Part shown: piece after piece, positions 13,526 to 19,880 of the stretch
Layout of the letters: every line of letters begins with the position of its first letter
Numbering within the stretch: position 1 is the first letter of the stretch
Source of the DNA: Candidatus Altarchaeales archaeon ex4484_96
GTDB taxonomy: Archaea > Altiarchaeota > Altiarchaeia > IMC4 > QMZM01
NCBI GenBank assembly: GCA_002254405.1
Contig: NJDH01000024.1
Coordinates: 1-19,880 of the forward strand
Direction of reading: 5' to 3'
Length of the DNA stretch: 19,880 nucleotides
Position numbers and translations under genes: made by a program
The notes under the pieces: generated by a model
Told to the model about the DNA's origin: nothing
The model's database searches: none
What the model saw: the letters and a program-made list of their open reading frames with translations, nothing else

Positions 13526-14872
13526 TTATGCGCAGCTTCCTGAGCTGGTGCCAGAACCCTCATAGCCGAATCCAGCGGCAGGCACCTCTGTGGAAAGCTC
13601 CTGATTGCATTCATCAGGGGTCTCATTAAAGCCCAAACAAACTATCTCAAGCAACTCCGCAGGGCTTCGGCCGAAACTATCAACCTTAACACCATTAACC
13701 GCCAGACCAGGTGAACCCGCAATACCGTATTTCTCAACCTCAGCCTGATGAATCAGGAAAACAGGGAACTGACCGCTTCTCCAGGTGTTCTTATCCTCGT
13801 ACATGGAGGTCACATTAAATTTATCATCCGCCACCTCAATACAAGCACTTAAAGCATCAGCATCCAATCCAACCTCAGTAACACAGGACTCGGACTCACC
13901 GTCTTTCAGGAAACAAGCCATATAAGCAAGGAACATATCAGACTGCTCCTCCTGTACACAATACTGTAGCAGCTGCTCATCCAGCTCTGTTTTACCATGC
14001 ATCGCATAATCACAATACTTGATGTTGAAATCGATTTTCTCACCCAATAACTCAGCAACAGGCAACATGCCTTTCTCGGTTTGAGTGCCATACGGGCAGT
14101 GACTCATCACAAACAACTCCACAACAGGCATATCAAGCTTAGGCATGCACACGAACTCGCTTGCGCAATCAGGGTCATCGCAGTCTATAAGCCCATTACC
14201 TGTGTCGTCGATGCCATTATCACATATCTCCGCTGTCGGGTCGAAATCAGCGCCAATCCGAAGAGAGAGATAAGCACCTTTATCCTCAAGATAATTAGCT
14301 AACGCATTATAAGCCTCATCATCCCTGATATTCTTGTCGAATAAAAACGCAGGCAGATACTGTAAGCCAAGATCATCATAAAGCCCCTTCCCTTCAACAG
14401 TAGTATAATCCAGGCTCTCAACCTGTAAATCAGAGATTAATGAATCCAATTGCGCAACCAACCCCGTTACATCACATCTAATGCACCGCTCATCGTTTAA
14501 AACAAGCAAATTAACGGGTGAGGCAACAACCGGGATTGTTGTTGAGGTAACGACAGTGTTTGTTGTCGAAGTTGATGTTGAGGCTGGAACATCCCCGCCT
14601 GAACCAAAAAGCAGTACGCCAGCACCCATACCGATAAGGAAAACAAAGCAAGCGCCCACAACCAACACAATAGGGTCGTCGAAAAAAGATGAACCACCTG
14701 CACTAGGCTCCGAAACCGCTGGTTCAGCTGGTTTATCGGCAGCCGGTTCATTAGCCGCTGGTTCAACTGGTTTCTCACTTAATGGTTCGTCGTCTTCAAG
14801 CTTATCATCATCCTCAAGCTTATCATCATCTAAATCCAGTAAGTCTTCTTTGGGTTTGTCTTCTTGTGCCAT
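13526..14872 (-). CDS. Membrane-anchored protein with two thioredoxin-like domains
   Basis: A 448-residue protein. Residues 1-65 are acidic and repetitive (DDDKLEDDDKLEDDE, then Pro-Ala-Glu repeats). A membrane helix spans about 67-90, followed by a Ser/Thr-rich stretch. A first thioredoxin-like domain carries LNDERCIRCDV with a CxxC at 130-133. Residues 217-236 hold an Asp/Asn/Gly-rich motif ending in IDCDDPDC that could bind calcium. A second domain starts ELFVMSHCPYGTQ with a CPYG site at 259-262 and several more cysteines, as in GILT/DsbA-like folds. With an N-terminus inside and the domains outside, a role in disulfide exchange at the cell surface is inferred. ATG 14872 is chosen because GGTGA lies 5 nt upstream; the ten-codon extension begins with TTG. 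Confidence 0.85.
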   Translation of the reverse strand: MAQEDKPKEDLLDLDDDKLEDDDKLEDDEPLSEKPVEPAANEPAADKPAEPAVSEPSAGGSSFFDDPIVLVVGACFVFLIGMGAGVLLFGSGGDVPASTSTSTTNTVVTSTTIPVVASPVNLLVLNDERCIRCDVTGLVAQLDSLISDLQVESLDYTTVEGKGLYDDLGLQYLPAFLFDKNIRDDEAYNALANYLEDKGAYLSLRIGADFDPTAEICDNGIDDTGNGLIDCDDPDCASEFVCMPKLDMPVVELFVMSHCPYGTQTEKGMLPVAELLGEKIDFNIKYCDYAMHGKTELDEQLLQYCVQEEQSDMFLAYMACFLKDGESESCVTEVGLDADALSACIEVADDKFNVTSMYEDKNTWRSGQFPVFLIHQAEVEKYGIAGSPGLAVNGVKVDSFGRSPAELLEIVCLGFNETPDECNQELSTEVPAAGFGYEGSGTSSGSCA

Positions 14873-14915
14873 GATTTCACCAACAATAATAAACAAATAC
14901 AATATACTCTGATTG

Positions 14916-14926
14916 AGTTAATAAAA
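14916..14926 (-). promoter_or_regulatory. TATA box for the thioredoxin-like gene
   Basis: TTTTTATTAAC on the minus strand. A start site about 26 nt downstream would give a leader of about 23 nt that contains the GGTGA ribosome site, unlike the leaderless genes nearby. Confidence 0.45.
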
Positions 14927-14932
14927 ACAATA

Positions 14933-15544
14933 CTATGCATTACCTTTAGATTCGCCTAATACAAAACCCGAAGCAATCAGGTGAGCCACCCGAATAGGCT
15001 CGGGTATGAGGCTGCGGGTCGATGTCAACTTCACAATCGAGCGGGCGTCCTCTAAGCTGAGCCCATGATACTGTATGTAGATGTGTTTATTTTCCCGTGT
15101 GACGACCTTAAAAGGCTTACCGGCATGCAGCATGCATCGGCGATAATATTTCTCGTGCCTTAGTCCACTTACTACCTCATCTATTGCCTTAAAATCAGGC
15201 ATCTTTCTGACCACCACAATAACTCCTAAAGCTGTTTCCTCATGCAAGCGTTTTATGTCAACGAGATTAAATCCCCCAAACCCCAGACCATCAAGCAATA
15301 TAACCCTCAGATCCTTGAAGCGGCTTTTGTTCACCATCTCAATTAGCTTATCTGTTGAATCAATGCCGTCGACTTCAACCTCGCTTCGCATAACCCCGTC
15401 AATCCAGCTGCCGCCCCGAAAAACAGTCCCAATAATGTATGTTTTATCATCCTCTAATAAACTGAATGGTGCGTCGTCGACTCCCAGAACACGAATCTCG
15501 TCTTTGATGCTGTAGAACTTGATGTTGGTTTTGCTTGACGCCAT
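14933..15544 (-). CDS. DUF99 family protein (putative endonuclease dU)
   Basis: A 203-residue archaeal DUF99 protein. Family motifs are present in order: IRVLGVDDAPF near the N-terminus, FRGGSWIDGVM, LLDGLGFGGFNLVDI, and the C-terminal RVAHLIASGFVLGESKG. The acidic residues in the VDD, IDG and LDG motifs resemble an RNase H/endonuclease V-type metal site, and some members have been annotated as deoxyuridine-directed endonucleases, so a DNA-repair role is plausible but not certain. ATG 15544 is chosen because the nearest TATA box would start transcription at about 15550; ATG 15559 is the alternative. The gene is divergent from herA, which suggests a shared genome-maintenance context. Confidence 0.88.
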   Translation of the reverse strand: MASSKTNIKFYSIKDEIRVLGVDDAPFSLLEDDKTYIIGTVFRGGSWIDGVMRSEVEVDGIDSTDKLIEMVNKSRFKDLRVILLDGLGFGGFNLVDIKRLHEETALGVIVVVRKMPDFKAIDEVVSGLRHEKYYRRCMLHAGKPFKVVTRENKHIYIQYHGLSLEDARSIVKLTSTRSLIPEPIRVAHLIASGFVLGESKGNA

Positions 15545-15548
15545 ATTG

Positions 15549-15556
15549 TTTATATC
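15549..15556 (+). promoter_or_regulatory. TATA box for herA
   Basis: TTTATATC centred about 25.5 nt upstream of ATG 15578, predicting a leaderless herA mRNA. It lies just upstream of the DUF99 start codon, within that gene's predicted 5' end. Confidence 0.5.
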
Positions 15557-15572
15557 CATGGAATCCAAGATT

Positions 15573-15580
15573 CATATATG
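15573..15580 (-). promoter_or_regulatory. TATA box for the DUF99 gene, overlapping the herA start codon
   Basis: CATATATG is palindromic and includes the herA ATG at 15578-15580. Read on the minus strand it would place the DUF99 start site near 15550, 6 nt before ATG 15544. Confidence 0.45.
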
Positions 15581-16987
15581 GAACACGTGGGTATGGTGGT
15601 TTCCGCGGAAGGCCGGGAAGCTGATGTGTTAGTCCAGGATGAGCGTGTTGAGACCGGCTCGATTCTCAGGATAGAAGACTATTATGGCATAGTAGCATAC
15701 ATGCGCTACCGCGAGGATGAGAAAATCGGCTCTAAGCAGAAGCTGATAGCATCCGTTCAGATATTCGGCAAACTAACCAAAAATCGACTGGTGAGGATAA
15801 AAAAACCCATACCACCCTACTCCAAGGTTTATTTAGCCGGTGAAAAAGAGCTTAATATGATGCTTTCAGGCGAGAAAAACATCAGCTTAGGTGTTGTATA
15901 CGGCACGAAAGCAAGAGCGCTTCTTAACCCGGCTGAATACGACAGGCATATGGCGATACTGGCTAGCACCGGAGCCGGTAAAAGCTACACCGCCGCCAAC
16001 CTCATAAAAGAATATTTAATGCTTAGCCTGCCTGTTCTCATCGTCGACACCCACGGCGAATACCCTAGGCTTTTATCCCATATCTTAAAAGATAAAGACA
16101 TTGATGTTATGGTTTATACGGTGAAACACCCTAGATCAGGTTATGGGGAGTTGAAGATACCGGTTTCTATTTTGAGCCCAGAGGATTTCGGGCATTTTAT
16201 TTATCTCACCGAGCCCCAGAAATCAGCTTTAGAGACGGTCCTCGATAAATTCGAGAAAACAGATTACATGCTTGAGGACATAATCGAGGGAACCGGGATG
16301 TTAAGCACAAACGATTTTCATGAGGGCACCATCAAGGCCTTAAAGAGGAAGCTTATATCACTTCAGAGGACCTTCAAAAACGTGTTCGACCGGTACGGCA
16401 CCGACATAACAGAGTTGATGAAACCCTATCAGGTGACCATAATAGACGCATCTTATGCCCCTGCGGGGGTGAGGCAGTCTGTTGTCTCATATTTATCCCA
16501 TGAGCTTTTAGCTGGACGCATACGCCATAAAAACGAGATGAGCGACCCCATAGAATATGATCTCTTGTTTGTGGTGGAGGAAGCCCACAACTACGCTAAC
16601 TCCAGGCTCGCTCATTCATGTCGTTTTCAACTGGCCAGAATAGCATCTGAGGGCAGGAAATTCGGGATAGGATTATGTGTTATATCCCAGAAACCCTCTA
16701 AAATCGATGAGGAAATATTATCCCAATGCAATACTGGAATATACATGCACATCACTAACCCAAGCGATAAAGACCATATCCGCCGAAGCTTTGAGTCCAT
16801 AAACGACGAGATAATAAAGGATCTTGATTCGTTGGATGTGGGTGAATGCATCATTGCGGGGGCATTAAATAGGATTCCTTTTCTTTTATGTTCTGTTGAT
16901 GATATAGGCATAAGCCGGGAGGAGGGGATGAAATTCAACTACAGCAGGATAGAGAAAACAGATTTAGGGGATTCAGATTACGTTTAG
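15578..16987 (+). CDS. herA: HerA-family ATPase / DNA translocase
   Basis: A 469-residue HerA-type ATPase of the FtsK/HerA superfamily. It usually forms a hexamer that works with NurA nuclease and Mre11-Rad50 in DNA end resection. An N-terminal beta-rich HAS-barrel domain (about 1-105) precedes the ATPase core. Walker A is ASTGAGKS at 129-136, Walker B is LLFVVEEAH at about 329-337, and the sensor/arginine region SEGRKFGIGLCVISQKPSKI spans about 357-376. The length is close to other archaeal HerA proteins. No nurA, mre11 or rad50 lies in this window; the divergent neighbour is DUF99. It may be a HerA paralogue rather than the canonical one. The stop is 1 nt from the end of the convergent surface-protein gene. 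Confidence 0.92.
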   Translation: MEHVGMVVSAEGREADVLVQDERVETGSILRIEDYYGIVAYMRYREDEKIGSKQKLIASVQIFGKLTKNRLVRIKKPIPPYSKVYLAGEKELNMMLSGEKNISLGVVYGTKARALLNPAEYDRHMAILASTGAGKSYTAANLIKEYLMLSLPVLIVDTHGEYPRLLSHILKDKDIDVMVYTVKHPRSGYGELKIPVSILSPEDFGHFIYLTEPQKSALETVLDKFEKTDYMLEDIIEGTGMLSTNDFHEGTIKALKRKLISLQRTFKNVFDRYGTDITELMKPYQVTIIDASYAPAGVRQSVVSYLSHELLAGRIRHKNEMSDPIEYDLLFVVEEAHNYANSRLAHSCRFQLARIASEGRKFGIGLCVISQKPSKIDEEILSQCNTGIYMHITNPSDKDHIRRSFESINDEIIKDLDSLDVGECIIAGALNRIPFLLCSVDDIGISREEGMKFNYSRIEKTDLGDSDYV

Positions 16988-16988
16988 T

Positions 16989-19829
16989 TTATACATCACC
17001 CAAGCGTGTGCCTTTTCTCTTGGATTCAAGCTCGTAGGGTCTTTTTTTAACCGGTTTATCTTCCGTTAATGTGCCCTTGTTCATGTAGGCGTAGGCTGTG
17101 AGCCCCCCCATTAAAAGCAACACGAGAAGCACCACAGCAGATATTATGATGTTGAAGAGATTGTTTCCTGTTATCATCCCTGTGGGGGATTCACTTGTTT
17201 TTTTATTGGCTGGAATATACACTATTTTCTGTACTGTGGTGGTTGAGGTTGATGATGTTGAGGTGGTCGTTGAGCTGCTGGTTGAGGTGGTCGTTGAGCT
17301 GCTGGTGGTTGATGATGTTGAGGTCTTACATGGCGGGCAGGGCCCTCCACAGTCTATTCCGGTCTCGCCCTGGTTTTGTTTGTTGTCTGAGCAGCTAGCA
17401 CAGGGCATGCAGGGTCCCCCGCAGTCTATACCATCCTCGCAGTCGCCGTCATGGCAGTTTTCTATATAATCAAAGCAGCTGCCTTCCTTATCGCTTGAAG
17501 AGGATGATAAGCTGCTGCTTGAGCTGCTGGAGCTGTCATCGTCATCGTCTTCTTCCTCCCTGATGTTTACGCTATAACTTCCTCTTTCAGCAATTAACAC
17601 CTCCACCCCGTTTAAATCAATGCATCTGACGTAGAATCTGCCTGAGGTGTCTTTAGTGTATTTTTTACTGTGTCTTGTGGTGTGTTTTTTCCCTGCACTA
17701 TCTGCTGTGAGCTCATACTCCATCTTAGAGTATTGTTTATCTTTAGTATCGTATCTGCAGGTTGATTTCTCGTCGGTTTTTGCTGTTAAATACAGTCTGG
17801 CGCTGGTTCGGTCGCTGTTGTAGTCTTCATCTATGTCGAAATCCAGTATCACTGGGGGAATAATGTCGTGGACTGTGAAGATGTGTTTCACCTGCGTTGA
17901 TTTACCGTACAGGTCAGTGCAGTTTACGGTGAAATTATATGAGCCGTTTAATAGGTCATAAACCCAGAAGGTGATGGTGTAGTTAAACATACTCTTTGGA
18001 GGGTATGTTCCATCTGCGATTAAGTTTTCACTGGAGTTTATTATATACCTGCAGAATCCGTCGGGGTTCGGATTCAACTCGGTTACCCTGAAATTGAAGA
18101 AATATTTTTTGCTGTCGTTTATTATCGTATTGTTTTCGGGCTTGATGATTTCTATTTTTGGGGGTGTGGTGTCGTTTAATAGGGCTAATCCCGACAGATG
18201 GGGCACCCAGATTGTTGTGTTTTTTGTTGTATTATAGTAGCACATGTTGTCTGTGGTTATTGGTGTTGCTGGACCGCTGCTGTTATCGCATTTTTTCAGG
18301 ATGTAGGGTGTTATCTCATCATCCACCAGGTAGGCTAGCTGTAGCCCCTCTATGGGGTTTTCATCCATCCAGATTACCGCCCCCGCCAGGTAATCAGCGT
18401 TTGCGAGCAGTTTTTCGGTGTTATTGAGATAAAGCAGGGTCTTGAACTTGACTCCCAGCTGGTTTTCCACCTCATTAATGTTTAAATCCGAGAGGTTGAG
18501 TATTTCGATGAGATTATTCTGGTTCCAGTTAAGGTTTATCCCCTGAAATGAGGGTATTCTGATGGTGGTTTTGGTTTTCGTATGGTTTAGGATTAGTATG
18601 AGGGAGTATGATTTATTTATGGGTATGCTTTCGTTTATTGAGTAGTTTATTGTGTTGTTTAGGGCATCCAGCAGGGAGGCTGTTTTCACGTATTTCACCT
18701 GCTTCAGCTCTTGGATGAATTCTTTGGCGTTTACGTTCGCGTAAACATATAGGTTTATTTCATCGCTTGCAGCTGTGTTCCCGTAGCTGTCGTTTGCGTG
18801 GAATACGATTGTGTGTTTACCGCCTGCGAGGGTTGTTATGTTGCTGCTGTGGTTTATTTTCGACTGGTTTATTTTTTTTATTAGATTGTGTTTGGTTGGT
18901 TGATTGTCTTTAGTGTACCATATTGTGCTTAGATTCGATAGGGTGTCGAAGGCAGTTAGGTTTACAGGTATTGTTTGGTTGTATGTTTGGTTTATTGGGT
19001 TGTGTATGGTTAGCTGGGGGGGTGTTAGGTCGGTTACGGTTATCTTTATCTTGGAGGATAAGCTGTTCCCGGAACTGTCGTTTACGGTGATGTTGAGGTG
19101 GTAGATTTTGAATTTAAGAGCTGTTTTGTTTGTTATTATTCCTGAGGTTTCATTTATTTCGAATAACGAACCGTTTATGCTGTATTTGTCGATTTGGATG
19201 TTATCGGTTGCGTTCACATCATAGCGGAAAGGCTGGTTTTTCTCTATAATCTGGTTGCTTGGGTTCTCAACCCACACAGGAGGTTGTTCGTCGACTAACC
19301 GTATTGTTCTTGTTCGGATGTTGTCGGATGGATCAGCGTCTGTGATGTTGGTCCACGTTGAGGTGTTTATTATCTGCGCCTCGACAACAACATCATATAA
19401 GCCAAGTGAGAGGTTGGATGTATTCCAATATTCCAGATATGTTTTCGTATCGTTTGAGTTATTAGCGCCCTCACAACCCCAGCAGCGGCATTTTTCATAG
19501 ATTAAGCAGGTTGTTGAGTTATTTATCTTTAGACAAGAGAATATGTTCTCCATCACAGCGACCTTGTTCCTTATTTTGTAGCCTATCCGGTAGGTTCTCC
19601 CAGCAGTTAGATTAGTTAATCCAGAGGAATCGTTTAGGATGTATTCGCAGCTCATATTGTCTACAATATAAGCTATAACTATACCCCTCTGGTTTTCACC
19701 GGGACGGTAGTCGAGTGCTACTTCAACATCGTGTGTTGCTTGCACCCCGATTGTGAGCGAGAGAGAACCCCATACGAAGAACATAAACACCATCACTGCC
19801 TGATTCCTTCGCCTAAGTGATACAGTCAT
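16989..19829 (-). CDS. Large cell-surface protein: Ig/cadherin-like repeats, Cys-rich motifs, Ser/Thr stalk, C-terminal anchor
   Basis: A 946-residue secreted protein. A signal peptide with a basic stretch (LRRRNQ) and a hydrophobic core ends near IGVQA. The body has beta-sandwich repeats, each opening with a PP-x-V or TPP-type turn: a cadherin/He_PIG-like unit (PPVWVENPSNQ ... DSSGNSL) and Ig-like units starting TPPQLTIHNP, TPPKIEIIKP and IPPVILDFDI. N-x-S/T sequons are very dense, so heavy N-glycosylation is expected. Further on come an acidic run followed by a Ser run, two IDCGGPCxPC motifs, a Ser/Thr stalk, one membrane helix and a basic cytoplasmic tail. It is probably an S-layer-associated or adhesive protein. 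ATG 19829 is used; upstream in-frame codons begin with TTG. Confidence 0.88.
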   Translation of the reverse strand: MTVSLRRRNQAVMVFMFFVWGSLSLTIGVQATHDVEVALDYRPGENQRGIVIAYIVDNMSCEYILNDSSGLTNLTAGRTYRIGYKIRNKVAVMENIFSCLKINNSTTCLIYEKCRCWGCEGANNSNDTKTYLEYWNTSNLSLGLYDVVVEAQIINTSTWTNITDADPSDNIRTRTIRLVDEQPPVWVENPSNQIIEKNQPFRYDVNATDNIQIDKYSINGSLFEINETSGIITNKTALKFKIYHLNITVNDSSGNSLSSKIKITVTDLTPPQLTIHNPINQTYNQTIPVNLTAFDTLSNLSTIWYTKDNQPTKHNLIKKINQSKINHSSNITTLAGGKHTIVFHANDSYGNTAASDEINLYVYANVNAKEFIQELKQVKYVKTASLLDALNNTINYSINESIPINKSYSLILILNHTKTKTTIRIPSFQGINLNWNQNNLIEILNLSDLNINEVENQLGVKFKTLLYLNNTEKLLANADYLAGAVIWMDENPIEGLQLAYLVDDEITPYILKKCDNSSGPATPITTDNMCYYNTTKNTTIWVPHLSGLALLNDTTPPKIEIIKPENNTIINDSKKYFFNFRVTELNPNPDGFCRYIINSSENLIADGTYPPKSMFNYTITFWVYDLLNGSYNFTVNCTDLYGKSTQVKHIFTVHDIIPPVILDFDIDEDYNSDRTSARLYLTAKTDEKSTCRYDTKDKQYSKMEYELTADSAGKKHTTRHSKKYTKDTSGRFYVRCIDLNGVEVLIAERGSYSVNIREEEDDDDDSSSSSSSSLSSSSSDKEGSCFDYIENCHDGDCEDGIDCGGPCMPCASCSDNKQNQGETGIDCGGPCPPCKTSTSSTTSSSTTTSTSSSTTTSTSSTSTTTVQKIVYIPANKKTSESPTGMITGNNLFNIIISAVVLLVLLLMGGLTAYAYMNKGTLTEDKPVKKRPYELESKRKGTRLGDV
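17247..17324. repeat. Tandem 24-bp repeat and flanking 18-bp direct repeat in the Ser/Thr stalk
   Basis: A 24-bp unit (17257-17280) is repeated exactly at 17281-17304, and an 18-bp unit at 17247-17264 recurs at 17307-17324. In the protein the 24-bp unit gives an eight-residue Ser/Thr repeat. Slippage could change the stalk length. Confidence 0.8.
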
Positions 19830-19860
19830 CAGCCAAGCCACCAAATAAGCAAACAAATAA

Positions 19861-19870
19861 AAAAATATAT
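19861..19870 (-). promoter_or_regulatory. TATA box for the surface-protein gene
   Basis: ATATATTTTT on the minus strand, centred about 37 nt upstream of ATG 19829, giving a predicted leader of about 10 nt. Confidence 0.4.
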
Positions 19871-19880
19871 GGATTAATCA

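Noticed and set aside
13345..13626. A 93-codon minus-strand frame overlapping the end of the thioredoxin-like gene
   Set aside because: It overlaps real coding sequence in another frame, crosses the T-rich terminator and encodes Phe/Leu runs from that tract.

Overview
This window is archaeal. It holds an archaeal RNase Nob1, an RNase P Pop5/Rnp2-like protein, a DUF99 protein, a HerA-type ATPase, a Thermococcales-type Mbh/Mrp respiratory operon and TATA boxes about 26 nt upstream of many start codons (leaderless or nearly leaderless mRNAs). The phylum cannot be fixed from the sequence; an anaerobic euryarchaeal or deep-branching lineage is a guess. Almost all genes are on the minus strand. No tRNA, rRNA, CRISPR array or insertion sequence was seen, and no gene-free stretch exceeds about 235 bases.

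Left edge (1-1822, minus): a small operon with its own promoter encodes a Cys-rich membrane-anchored protein, an internally duplicated polytopic transporter-like protein that I do not recognise, and the start of another membrane protein that runs off the window.

1895-9493 (minus): fourteen tightly overlapping genes encode a complete Mbh/Mrp-type membrane oxidoreductase, in the order A B C D E F G H I J K L N M. Subunits A-H form the Mrp-antiporter-like ion-pumping module. I-N form the ferredoxin-linked redox arm and its membrane anchor. The large subunit keeps only one cysteine of each CxxC pair that holds [NiFe] in true hydrogenases, and the NuoB-like subunit has three instead of four cluster cysteines. 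The complex is therefore unlikely to be a hydrogenase; a sulfur-reducing Mbx/Mbs-like or other ferredoxin-oxidising reaction is more likely.

9497-9886 (minus): just upstream lie a short, apparently C-terminally truncated Pop5-like gene and a strongly structured 147-nt RNA segment. That segment has two stem domains, each followed by ACA, which resembles an H/ACA guide RNA. A TATA box sits at the right distance from its 5' end, so the RNA, pop5 and the respiratory operon may share one transcript. A divergent promoter in the same gap drives a plus-strand membrane protein (9955-10542).

10532-19829: informational and envelope genes. metS and nob1 form an overlapping pair. A small lipoprotein follows, then a membrane-anchored protein with two thioredoxin-like domains. 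DUF99 and herA are divergent, with interleaved promoters. A very large N-glycosylation-rich surface protein with Ig/cadherin-like repeats, Cys-rich motifs, a Ser/Thr stalk and a C-terminal anchor closes the window.
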